From positions 62,001-126,000 of the forward strand of contig NZ_JAJONF010000013.1 of assembly GCF_021462265.1 (NCBI RefSeq): 64,000 bases of DNA, given 5' to 3'. The DNA is from Streptomyces shenzhenensis. GTDB taxonomy: Bacteria; Actinomycetota; Actinomycetes; Streptomycetales; Streptomycetaceae. The translations under genes and the position numbers were made by a program. Below the pieces are notes generated by a model. That model worked only from the letters and a program-made list of their open reading frames with translations. It made no database searches and had not been told where the DNA came from. How positions within the stretch are numbered: position 1 is the stretch's first letter; each line of letters begins with the position of its first letter. Below are positions 7,948 through 16,103 of the stretch, piece after piece.

Positions 7948-10900
7948 TTACTGACCGAAGCCGTAGGCGAACAGGTGGTCGGTGCCCGTCGAACCGGTCA
8001 CCGGCAGCGTCACCGACGCCACCTGCCTGGACGGATCCAGGGCGACCTTGGTGGCGAAGACGTAGGTCTTCACGTTGTCCCGGCCGCCGCTCCCGGTGTT
8101 CCGGTAGCCGGTGGCGACGGCCGTCGTGTCGCCCGGCAGCGGCTTGCTCGATCCGCCGTTGAGGGTCCAGTCCGAGAAGCCGACCGTCGCCCGGGTGGTG
8201 GTGCCGTCGGTGTAGGTGACGGTCAGGGTGCCCGAGACCCCGTCGGTCGGCGCGTTGACCGCCGCGCCCAGCAGCCCCAGCGACGCCCCCGAGGTGCCGG
8301 CCGGCATCGGGAGGGTCTGGCCGGCCATCTCCAGGTTGTCGAGCTGACCGGACGTCACCGTCGGCCAGGTGTAGGAGACTCCGTCGACCGTGAGGGGGGA
8401 GCCGCTCGTGACGCCGGCCGCCGACAGCGCGTTCTGCGAGTAGGCCCAGCCGCCGCCGTCGAAGCCGCCCGAGTACTTGGTGCCGTCGGGGTAGACGCCC
8501 TCGTTGGTGGCGTACGGCCACAGCGCGCCGGGCCTGGCGACGGCCACGCGGAGCGTCGCCCCGGACAGTGCCGTACCGGTGCTGTGGTCGGTCAGGGCGA
8601 AGGTGACCGGGTACGTCCCCTCGTTCGCGCCCGCGGTCACGTGGACCTTGGCCTCGGCGCTGCCCGAGGCGGGCACGGTCAGCGAGCCGGACGCCGTGTC
8701 CGGTGTGACGCCGGAGGGTGCCGTCGCCGTCCAGTCGACCGTGACGGCCTTGCTGCCGAGGTTGGTCAGGTCGAGGGTGCCGTCACCGGCCGCGCCGGGC
8801 TCAAGGACCAGGCCGTTGCTCGGACCGGTCGCGGCCAGCACCCGGCCGCCGCCCGTGGTGTCCGACGGCGGCACCGCCGACGCGCCGGACGCCCAGGAGG
8901 TGTTCGCCCGGGTGCCGAGCGTGTAGTCGAGCCTGCCCGCGCCCTCGAACTGCCGGTACGTCAGCCAGGACTTCTGCCACGCCTTGCCCTTGACGTTCAG
9001 GGACTGCACGTACGGCGCGTCGGGTGCGGCCTGCGGCGCGTTGATCCGCACCGTCCTGCCGTTTCCGAGGGCCACCTGGGCCGCCGGGAACGCCGGGCTG
9101 CCGAGCACCAGGGTGTCCGTGCCCGGGGTCTCCGGGTACATACCGAGCTCGGACCAGACGTACCAGGAGCTCATGGCACCCAGGTCGTCGTTGCCGAAGG
9201 AGCCGACCGGGGCGTTGAAGTACAGGTCCTGCTGGGCGGCGCGGACGGCTGCCTGGGTCTTCCAGGGCTCGCCGGTGTAGTTGTACTCCCAGGGGATCTC
9301 CACGCTGGGCTCGTTGCTCAGGTCGGCGTCGGTGCCGCCGGGGTTCGCGATGTCGTCGAGCAGGCTGTCCAGGTAGGACGAGTACGCCTTGGCGCCGCCG
9401 CGGGCCTGGATGAGCTGCCGCAGGTTGAAGGGGACCATGGGGGTGTACTGGGCGGAGGTGCCCTCCACGAAGCCGTTGGAGGTGCCGGGGGTGAACCCGC
9501 CCGCGAACTGGCCGTCCTTGTTCTTGGCCTGGAGGTAGCCGCTCTGCGGGTTGAAGACGTTCATCCAGTCCTGGGCGCGGGTGGCGAACTTCTGGTAGAC
9601 GGCCGTCTTGCCGAGCGACTTCGCGAAGGCGGCGAGCGCGTAGTCGGCGGAGTCGTACTCCAGCTGGGTGGAGACCGGGCCGTAGAAGTTGCAGCAGTTG
9701 TAGTCGTTCTCGTCCAGCGGGAGGTAGCCCTTGGCGTCCCGTACCGACTCGCCGGGGCGGTCGTTGTTCGGGACGGTGGCCTCGTGCTGGAGGGCGGCGA
9801 GGGCCCCCGCCGTGTCGAAGTCCCTCGCGCCGAAGGCGTACGCGTCGGTGATGATGCCGGCGGCCGGGTCCCCGACCATCACGTAGCTCTCGCCGTTGTT
9901 CGAGGCCCACTTGGGCAGCAGGCCCGTCTGGTCGTAGCCGTTGAGCATCGACGTGACGACGTCACTGGCGACCTTGGGCTCGACCATCGCCATCAGCTGG
10001 GTCTGGGAGCGGTAGGTGTCCCAGCCCGAGTAGTTGGCGTACTGGGCCTTCTGGCCCTTGGCCAGCCTGTGGATCTGGTTGTCCATGCCCATGTACTGGC
10101 CGTTGTGGTCCGAGAAGACGTTCGGGTGCAGCAGGGCGTGGTAGAGCGCGGTGTAGAACTGCGTCCGCTGGTCGGCGGAGCCGCCGCCGACCTGGATTTT
10201 CCTCAGCACCGAGTTCCAGGCGTCGTGGTTGGCCTTCTCGACGGCGCCCACGTTCCAGTTCTTGATCTCCTTGCCGAGGTTGTCCGCCGCGTTGGCGTCA
10301 CTCGTGTACGAGATGCCGACCTTCGCCTTCACCGTGGGGTTCGCGGAGGTGTCGAAGGTGAGGTACATGCCGTTCGCACCGGTCGTGGGCGGCTGGGCGG
10401 CCTTGGCCGCCGCGGCCGGCCGGGACGTGGCACCGGCGCTCGGGGCCGGGGAGGCCGTGCCGGAGGCCTTGCCGCCGTTCCCGTGCACGCTCGGGGCCGG
10501 CCTGGCCGGGACGGTGAAGTGCTTCTCCTTCAGCGGCGTCGACGTGGACTTCTGCGGGGCCGGCCGGACCTTACCCGCCTTCAGCGACTTGGCGTCGGGG
10601 GTGATGGTGCCGCCGACCCAGGTGCCGCCGGCGGTGAACGGCCGGTCGAACTTGATGTCGAAGTGCAGCGTGTACCGGTTGTTCGCGCCGCAGAAGTGGC
10701 CGCTGTCGATCGCGCCGCTGATCTCCTTGCCGTTGACCACCCGGACGCGGGTTCCGTCCACCTGGGTGGCGCCCCCGCTGAGCTTGAACAGCAGGTTCGC
10801 CTGCTGTCCTGCGGGGAAGGTGAAGGAGCCCAGACCGGCCCGGGTGGTGTCGGTCAGCTCGGTCCTGACCCCGTTGGCGTCGGTGACCTTGTAGGACCCG

Positions 10901-11355
10901 ATGGCGGCCTGCTCGTCGGCGTGGCCGAAGCCGACGGACGTGCTGCCGAGGTTGCCCGAGAGCGCGCCGGTCACCGGCAGGACGGGCAGGTCGCCCGCGA
11001 CCGGGCAGCCGGGTCCGGACACGTGGGTGAGGCTGAAGCCGGAGATCTTCTTGTCGGCGTACTCGTAGCCGCCGCCGTCGGGGCGGTCGGGCGTCGTGTC
11101 GGGGCCCCACTGCACCATGCCGGCCGGCATGTCGGGGCCGGGGAAGGTGTCCACGGCACCGGAGGTGCCGATGAGGGGGTTGACGAGGGATGCCGGGTCC
11201 GTCACGAGGGCCGGTGCCGCGGTGCTCGCGGCATGGGCGCTCGCGACCGCCGAGAGCGGCAGGGCTGCCATGCCCAGGACGCACACCACGGCCAGGCGTT
11301 GGCGGAATCTCTCTCGGGTGGTGCGTGGTGCGGCTGAAGGTCGGGGTCTCACCAT
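7948..11355 (-). CDS. Secreted GH92 family alpha-mannosidase-like protein
   Basis: A 1135-aa exported glycosidase, probably an exo-acting alpha-1,2-mannosidase that trims mannans or N-glycan mannose. Residues 1-~43 form a signal peptide ending SAHA. The GH92 signature begins at once: VNPLIGTSG, FPGPDMPAGMVQWGPDT and GGGYEYADKKISGFSLTHVS. Further on are the GWDTYRSQ and NEPSVEIPWEYNYTGEPWKT segments of the catalytic (alpha/alpha) domain. After ~residue 840 come a NEW3-like beta-sandwich and a C-terminal NPCBM/CBM-like domain (GVYPDGTKYSGGFDGGGW). An ~80-residue Pro/Ala-rich insertion (about 265-345) interrupts the N-terminal beta domain. ATG at 11355 has GGAGG 6 nt upstream. A LacI-type palindrome lies ~110 bp upstream. 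Confidence 0.88.
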   Translation of the reverse strand: MVRPRPSAAPRTTRERFRQRLAVVCVLGMAALPLSAVASAHAASTAAPALVTDPASLVNPLIGTSGAVDTFPGPDMPAGMVQWGPDTTPDRPDGGGYEYADKKISGFSLTHVSGPGCPVAGDLPVLPVTGALSGNLGSTSVGFGHADEQAAIGSYKVTDANGVRTELTDTTRAGLGSFTFPAGQQANLLFKLSGGATQVDGTRVRVVNGKEISGAIDSGHFCGANNRYTLHFDIKFDRPFTAGGTWVGGTITPDAKSLKAGKVRPAPQKSTSTPLKEKHFTVPARPAPSVHGNGGKASGTASPAPSAGATSRPAAAAKAAQPPTTGANGMYLTFDTSANPTVKAKVGISYTSDANAADNLGKEIKNWNVGAVEKANHDAWNSVLRKIQVGGGSADQRTQFYTALYHALLHPNVFSDHNGQYMGMDNQIHRLAKGQKAQYANYSGWDTYRSQTQLMAMVEPKVASDVVTSMLNGYDQTGLLPKWASNNGESYVMVGDPAAGIITDAYAFGARDFDTAGALAALQHEATVPNNDRPGESVRDAKGYLPLDENDYNCCNFYGPVSTQLEYDSADYALAAFAKSLGKTAVYQKFATRAQDWMNVFNPQSGYLQAKNKDGQFAGGFTPGTSNGFVEGTSAQYTPMVPFNLRQLIQARGGAKAYSSYLDSLLDDIANPGGTDADLSNEPSVEIPWEYNYTGEPWKTQAAVRAAQQDLYFNAPVGSFGNDDLGAMSSWYVWSELGMYPETPGTDTLVLGSPAFPAAQVALGNGRTVRINAPQAAPDAPYVQSLNVKGKAWQKSWLTYRQFEGAGRLDYTLGTRANTSWASGASAVPPSDTTGGGRVLAATGPSNGLVLEPGAAGDGTLDLTNLGSKAVTVDWTATAPSGVTPDTASGSLTVPASGSAEAKVHVTAGANEGTYPVTFALTDHSTGTALSGATLRVAVARPGALWPYATNEGVYPDGTKYSGGFDGGGWAYSQNALSAAGVTSGSPLTVDGVSYTWPTVTSGQLDNLEMAGQTLPMPAGTSGASLGLLGAAVNAPTDGVSGTLTVTYTDGTTTRATVGFSDWTLNGGSSKPLPGDTTAVATGYRNTGSGGRDNVKTYVFATKVALDPSRQVASVTLPVTGSTGTDHLFAYGFGQ

Positions 11356-11462
11356 CGGTTGCCTCCGCAGCAGTTCGTGCTTCGCACATCAGGTGTCGGC
11401 GCGCCGAGAAACACCGGAATGCCGGCGACAGGCAACGCACCCGGTCGCCCCCAACGGCGGCC

Positions 11463-11476
11463 TGACAACGTTGCCA
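11463..11476. promoter_or_regulatory. LacI-family type operator upstream of the GH92 gene
   Basis: TGACAACGTTGCCA is a 14-bp near-perfect palindrome centred on CpG, the form bound by LacI-family sugar repressors. It lies about 110 bp upstream of the GH92 start, in the right place to control it. No LacI-family gene is in the window. Confidence 0.55.
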
Positions 11477-11896
11477 TGCACGAGTGTCGAGTGAAACGCC
11501 TGTGCTTGCGGCATGTCAACGAGGCCAACGAAAGTTTCTGCGCGCGAAGTTCACGGACGGTCAGGTCACTGACCCGGCGGACGCACCGCGGCCTGCCCTT
11601 GCGCCCGAGCTCACGTCGCACGAGGACGCGAACCCGCCCCACTCGCGGAGCCGGCCGACAGGACGGGCCGACCGCCGAAACTTGCGGTAGTTACGATTCC
11701 CGACCGAAGGCTCCTTCCGCACCGCATCACACCGCTACCGCGCACGCAGCACGCAGCACGCACCGGCCAGGACACCCGCCGCCGCGCACTTGCGCCCACA
11801 GCCGCGCCACGCGGGCGCAGACCTCCGCCCACCTGCGCGCCGACCGTGCGACTCGGACCCCGGGACCGCTGCGACGCGGAGTTCCCCGCGGGGCGG
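11477..11896. other. Intergenic stretch without a recognisable gene
   Basis: Upstream of the GH92 operator and before the 50-51-bp repeat array. Both strands carry only Arg/Pro-rich frames typical of non-coding GC-rich DNA. No promoter or RNA could be assigned. Confidence 0.5.
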
Positions 11897-12284
11897 CGCG
11901 GATCGCGACCGGCCCGATGCCGCGAGCGAAGCGCGACGGATCGCGGTACGGACCGTGAACGGCCCGGTGCCGCGAGCAACGCACTACGGATCGCGGTACG
12001 GACCGCCGCAGGGCTGGTCTCGTCGATGCCCTCGGGGGCCTTGAAAGTCTTCAGGGCGAAGGTCAGGACCACGGTGACGGCGGCCCGCCAGCACGAGCGA
12101 CACGCGACAGGGCCGCAGTACAGACCGTGAACGGCCCGCCAGCACGAGCGACACGCGACAGGGTCACGGTACGGACCGAGAGCGGCCCGCCGGCAGGAGC
12201 AACGCACGACGGGTCCTGGTGCAGGCCCTGAGCGGCCCGCCGGTGCGAGCGACACGCGACGGGTCGCCGCCGCCGGACCGGCAC
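11897..12284. repeat. 50-51-bp tandem repeat array in two blocks
   Basis: Right block: units at 12090-12140, 12141-12191, 12192-12241 and a partial one at 12242-12284, most with gcgagcgacacgcgacgggt-type heads and agcggcccgcc-type tails. Left block: a diverged unit at 11917-11966, a second at 11967-12003 that is cut short, and a decayed tail before 11917. A 70-80-bp unrelated segment (about 12004-12080) separates the blocks. In the right block the 51-bp length preserves a 17-codon frame on the minus strand, but the left block reads in a different frame, so a repeat protein is unlikely. Confidence 0.8.
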
Positions 12285-12477
12285 GTGTGCCGTGTCAGTG
12301 CCGGGATGCGGCCCGCTCGGCGTGAGTCGTCACGATGCCGGGCACCGGTCCGGCATTCATGGGAGCGGATAAACCCGAATAGCCGTCACGGCAATCAATT
12401 GACCATCGATTACTGCTTCTTGACCGAGCATTTCCTCGAACTTTTTCGAATTCAGAGGTGGGTTGTGTAGAGCGATC

Positions 12478-12910
12478 TCACCCGCGGGGGCCGCTCCGCC
12501 ATGAGCCGCCGTCCACCTGATCGCCCAACTTGTCTGTCTGTGCCGGGACTTGGCCCTCGACCAGCGCAAGCACCAGATGCGCGACGGCCGGGCGATCTGG
12601 TCCGGAAGGGCACCGAAGAGCTTCCTGTGAGAAAGCTATTCGCTTCCATTGACCTGAACCCGTCAACTCTGCTTTGCTTCTCCGCGTCTGACAACGCATC
12701 ACCATTTCGACGGCGAGAAGCCGTAGTGCGAACGCTTCTCGCTGGCTTTCCATCAGTCCGGTCCAGGACGAGAGTTCCCCGCGGATCGCAACACCGTGCG
12801 TGAGTTCCCCAACTGCCGAGCACATCGCCCGCGCAGTCACCCGGTGCCGCTCGGGCCTCTCCTCCAGCTCCGCGACGAAACGGGCGTCAACGTCGACGGC
12901 CGGAGCGGGC
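12478..12910 (-). pseudogene. Possible decayed coding remnant
   Basis: The minus-strand frame reads like a real protein for about 65 residues (segments FVAELEERPERHRVTARAMC and GELTHGVAIRGELSSWTGLM, then REAFALRLLAVEMVMR), then turns into composition-driven sequence. A neighbouring frame (about 12357-12470) reads NSKKFEEMLGQEAVIDGQLI. G+C falls well below the window average here (12350-12800), as in decayed or imported DNA. No start codon with a ribosome binding site and no family could be assigned; it may be the remains of an imported gene. Confidence 0.3.
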
Positions 12911-13000
12911 CGGCGGTGATGCGCCTCGTCGACGTTCCATGCAACCCACCTCCGCCGGACCGACGGCGGAGGTCCATGCGAAGAAAGGGCCCCATCACCC

Positions 13001-14611
13001 ATGGGCACTCCCCACCTCCGCGGCGCGGCCCGAGCGACCCTCACCGGTCTCGCGTCGTTGTCCCTCGTCACCGCCGCGGCACTCGCCTCCATACCCCAGG
13101 CGACAGCCGCCCCCCAGGCCACGGGTCACACGGTGAGATCCAACCCCTACAGCCCGGCCTCCGGACACTCCTACCGGCACGGTGTCATACCGACCCTCCA
13201 GCGGAACGCCAAGATGAAGTCCTGGGCGGCCAGCCACCCGGCCGCCGCCGCGGCGACCGGACCGGAGACGCTGTCCTACGGCGGCGGCATCGACGGCATC
13301 GGTGTCCAGAGCGGCCACTCCAAGGTCTACCTGGTCTTCTACGGCTCGCAGTGGGGCACGCAGAGCACCAACAGCAGCGGTGACGCCACGTTCTCCGGCG
13401 ACCCGGACGGCGCGGCCCCGGTCGCCCAGGAGATGTTCAAGGACATCGGCACCGGGAACGAGCGGTGGTCCGCGGACCTCACCCAGTGGTGCGACGGTCC
13501 CAACGTGTCGTCGGGCGCCACCAGTTGCCCGTCCAACGCGAACTTCATCCCGTACCAGAGCGGCGGCGTGCTGTCCGGCGTGTGGTACGACAACTCGGCG
13601 GCCTCGCCGAGCGCCGCGACCGGGCACCAGCTCGGCGTCGAAGCCGTCAAGGCGGCGGGACACTTCGGCAACACCACCGCCGCGTCCAACCGTGACGCCT
13701 ACTACGTCGTCCTCTCACCGCACAACACCAACCCGGACAGCTACCAGGGCCAGTACTGCGCCTGGCACGACTACAACGGCGACAGCACGCTCACCGGCGG
13801 TGCCGTGTCCTCCTCCTACGGGGACATCGCGTTCAGCAACCAGCCGTACAACATGGACTCCGGCTCCGGCTGCGGCGTCGGGTTCGTCAACTCGCCCGGC
13901 ACGCTCGACGGCTGGACCATGACGCTCGGCCACGAGTGGCAGGAGATGATGTCCGACCAGAACCCGGCCGGCGGCTGGACCAACCACACCGGCAGCTCGT
14001 ACAACGGCCAGGAGAACTCCGACGAATGCGCCTGGCTCTCGCCCGGCAGCACGGGCGGGGCGGCCAACGTCACCATGGGCACCGGTACCTTCGCCGAGCA
14101 GGCCAGCTGGTCCAACGACACCAACAACTGCGCCATCTCCCACGCGATCGTCGGCGGCGGCAGCGGTGGCGGTGGCGGCACCTTCACCAACGGCACCTTC
14201 GAGACCGGCAGCCTGTCGAGCTGGACCACCAGCGGCAGCACCTCCGCCACCGGCTCGGCGGCGCACAGCGGCAGCTACGGCGCGATGGTCGGCTCGACCA
14301 GCCCGACGAACGCCTCCTCGGTCTCCCAGTCCTTCACCGCCCCGTCCGGCACCAGCAAGGTCTCCTTCTGGTACAACGTCACCTGCCCGGACACGGTGAC
14401 CTACGACTGGGCGACGGCCACCCTCCAGGACACCACGGCCGGGACCACCACGACGCTGCTCGCCAAGACCTGCACCCAGGGTGCGGGCTGGAAGCAGGTC
14501 TCCGGCGCCGTGACCGCGGGCCACTCGTACACGCTCACCCTCGCCAACAACGACGACAACTACGCGGGTGACGCGACCTACACCTACTACGACGACGTGA
14601 CCGTCTCCTGA
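13001..14611 (+). CDS. Secreted HExxE-motif protein with C-terminal beta-sandwich module
   Basis: A 536-aa exported protein. A signal peptide (1-~37, ending ATAAPQ) and a short pro-like region precede the main domain (~85-385). That domain includes HSKVYLVFYGSQWG and LGHEWQEMMSD at about residue 309-318; HEWQE is an HExxE variant of the zincin HExxH motif, and a Gly-Trp and an Asp-Glu-Cys follow, as further metal ligands could. Plant EXORDIUM/Phi-1-like proteins also have a conserved HExxE segment followed by a Trp; similarity is by motif only. A Gly linker leads to a C-terminal carbohydrate-binding-like beta-sandwich (~392-536). Start at 13001 with AAGAAAGGG 11-19 nt upstream. A hairpin terminator follows. 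Confidence 0.7.
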   Translation: MGTPHLRGAARATLTGLASLSLVTAAALASIPQATAAPQATGHTVRSNPYSPASGHSYRHGVIPTLQRNAKMKSWAASHPAAAAATGPETLSYGGGIDGIGVQSGHSKVYLVFYGSQWGTQSTNSSGDATFSGDPDGAAPVAQEMFKDIGTGNERWSADLTQWCDGPNVSSGATSCPSNANFIPYQSGGVLSGVWYDNSAASPSAATGHQLGVEAVKAAGHFGNTTAASNRDAYYVVLSPHNTNPDSYQGQYCAWHDYNGDSTLTGGAVSSSYGDIAFSNQPYNMDSGSGCGVGFVNSPGTLDGWTMTLGHEWQEMMSDQNPAGGWTNHTGSSYNGQENSDECAWLSPGSTGGAANVTMGTGTFAEQASWSNDTNNCAISHAIVGGGSGGGGGTFTNGTFETGSLSSWTTSGSTSATGSAAHSGSYGAMVGSTSPTNASSVSQSFTAPSGTSKVSFWYNVTCPDTVTYDWATATLQDTTAGTTTTLLAKTCTQGAGWKQVSGAVTAGHSYTLTLANNDDNYAGDATYTYYDDVTVS

Positions 14612-14625
14612 CCCCTCGAACCGTA

Positions 14626-14658
14626 CGGTGGGGGCGGGCCGCCGGCCCGCCCCCACCG
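14626..14658 (+). terminator. Hairpin terminator of the HExxE secreted protein gene
   Basis: A perfect 15-bp stem (14626-14640 with 14644-14658) with a 3-nt loop begins 15 bp after the stop codon. Confidence 0.8.
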
Positions 14659-14703
14659 CCGTCCGCGCGCCCGCGCCGGGCGGCGGCATCCACCGGAGGG
14701 CCC

Positions 14704-15216
14704 GTGCCCCGTTCGCAAGTCCGTATGTGCCCCGCCCGGCGCGCACTGCGCGCCGGGCTCGCCGCCTTGGCCGCGGCAGCCGCGACGGCTGCCCTGGGCG
14801 GCTGTTCGTCCGGCCCCGCCGGACCGGCGGTCTCCCCTCCGCCGTCGCGTCCTCCCGCCGCCTCCGCGTCCTCCGCACCGTCCGGATCCGCCACCCGGTC
14901 GGTCGTCCTCGACGAACGGGCCCGCGGAACCTCGGTCCGGGTGGCCACCGGCACGCTCGTCGTGGTGCGCCTGCACAGCGCCTACTGGTCGACCCCGGCC
15001 GGGTCGGACCCGCGGGTGCTCGCCCCCGCCGGCGGCGGAACCACGGCCGCCGCGACCTGCCCACCCGGCCGCGGCTGCGGCATCTCCTCCGCCCGGTTCA
15101 CCGCCCTGCGGCCCGGCACGGCTCAGGTCACCGCCACACGCGATTCGTGCGGGGAGGCCAGGCGCTGCCCGCCGGGGCAAGGACGCTACGACGTCACCGT
15201 GACGGTCACCCGATAG
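14704..15216 (+). CDS. Small secreted lipoprotein with Ig-like (chagasin-like) fold
   Basis: A 170-aa protein with an N-terminal Arg-rich region, a hydrophobic stretch and lipobox LGGC (Cys at about residue 34). A Pro/Ser-rich linker follows, then a ~100-residue beta-rich domain. The C-terminal half (ISSARFTALRPGTAQVTATR and YDVTVTV) has the pattern of bacterial Ig-like or I42/chagasin-like inhibitors, in which a G-x-x-x-F-x-x-x-x-P-G-x-x-x-[VL] segment closes the barrel. Four to six cysteines may form disulphides. The GTG at 14704 is chosen because GGAGG lies just upstream, although spacing is short. The protease-inhibitor reading is speculative. Confidence 0.6.
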   Translation: MPRSQVRMCPARRALRAGLAALAAAAATAALGGCSSGPAGPAVSPPPSRPPAASASSAPSGSATRSVVLDERARGTSVRVATGTLVVVRLHSAYWSTPAGSDPRVLAPAGGGTTAAATCPPGRGCGISSARFTALRPGTAQVTATRDSCGEARRCPPGQGRYDVTVTVTR

Positions 15217-15315
15217 CGCCGCGACCGCCGGGCACCGCTGCCGTCGGCGGGCGGCAGGCCGTCCGCACGGGACGGCGTTCGTGGACGGGTCCACCACGGC
15301 GTGCGTGCACAGGCA

Positions 15316-15990
15316 TCACCGTTGCCCGACGGCCGCGGTGACGAGCCGCAGGGCGTCGGCGAGCTGCTCGCGGTGCCGGCGCAGCGCCTCGGGGGTGACG
15401 CCCTTCCCGGCCACGGCCACGGCAAGGTCGTCGGTGGCCACCTTGAGCACGGCGCTCATGGTGGCGGCCCGCATGCGGATGTCGACCAAGTCGGCCGAGC
15501 GGCCCGCGCGTTCGGCGAGCACTTCGGTGAACGTGTCCTCCGCGCGCTCCCGGAGCACCAGATAGACGGCCCGCAGCGCGGGCTCCTCGTGCGTCATCCG
15601 GATCACGGTGAGAACCGCCTCGGCGTCCCCGTCGGTCGACGCGTCGGACGCGGGCCGGTAGGCGGCGCGCAGGTGCTCGGTCAGGCCGACGCCGGGCGGC
15701 CAGGCGCGCAGCACCGCCTGGAAGGCCGCGAGCGACTGGCTGAGCAGCGGCTCCACACAGCTTTCCTTGCTCGGGAAGTGGCGCCACAGGGTGCGTTCCG
15801 AGACCCCGGCCGCCCGCGCGATCTGCTCGCCGGAGGTGGCGGCCACGCCCTGCGCCGCGAACAGCCGGACCGCGTGACGGGAGATGCCGAGGCGCTGCCG
15901 CTGCCGTTGCCGGTCGCTCACCGGGGGCCGTCCCCGGCGGGGCGCTATCGGGCCACTGTCCACCGTCACGTCCTTCATCGGGCGATCCAA
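15316..15990 (-). CDS. TetR family transcriptional regulator
   Basis: A 224-aa repressor-type protein. The N-terminal HTH domain (~30-80) is canonical: RLFAAQGVAATSGEQIARAA then GVSERTLWRHFPSKESCV. The C-terminal helical part (~85-224) would bind an unknown ligand. It is divergent from the P450 gene at 16104, and the 114-bp gap holds a near-perfect 10-bp-arm palindrome, so it very likely represses itself and the P450. A second ATG at 15978 is an alternative start. Confidence 0.9.
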   Translation of the reverse strand: MDRPMKDVTVDSGPIAPRRGRPPVSDRQRQRQRLGISRHAVRLFAAQGVAATSGEQIARAAGVSERTLWRHFPSKESCVEPLLSQSLAAFQAVLRAWPPGVGLTEHLRAAYRPASDASTDGDAEAVLTVIRMTHEEPALRAVYLVLRERAEDTFTEVLAERAGRSADLVDIRMRAATMSAVLKVATDDLAVAVAGKGVTPEALRRHREQLADALRLVTAAVGQR

Positions 15991-16026
15991 TCACGCCCTG
16001 GCCGCGGGGCGACTGGCCGAAAACAT

Positions 16027-16049
16027 TATTGGCAGTGACTGACAATAAA
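16027..16049. promoter_or_regulatory. TetR operator between divergent TetR and P450 genes
   Basis: TTATTGGCAG-TGA-CTGACAATAA has 10-bp arms with a single mismatch and a 3-bp spacer. It is the only strong palindrome in the divergent intergenic region and lies about 55 bp upstream of the P450 start, as expected for the operator of the adjacent TetR protein. Confidence 0.8.
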
Positions 16050-16103
16050 GTGTTACCGTCGAAGTGCCGGAAGATCACGTTCCGAGGTCCAGGAGGAGGA
16101 CCC

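Noticed and set aside
7618..11337. 1239-codon plus-strand open frame
   Set aside because: It is a composition-driven shadow of the GH92 gene with no domain or start signal.
11611..12255. Protein with 17-residue repeats on the minus strand
   Set aside because: The two repeat blocks are in different frames, the residues are Arg/Cys/Ser-rich, and no start signal exists.
13715..15064. 449-codon minus-strand open frame
   Set aside because: It is antisense to the HExxE secreted-protein gene and the lipoprotein gene; no ribosome binding site.
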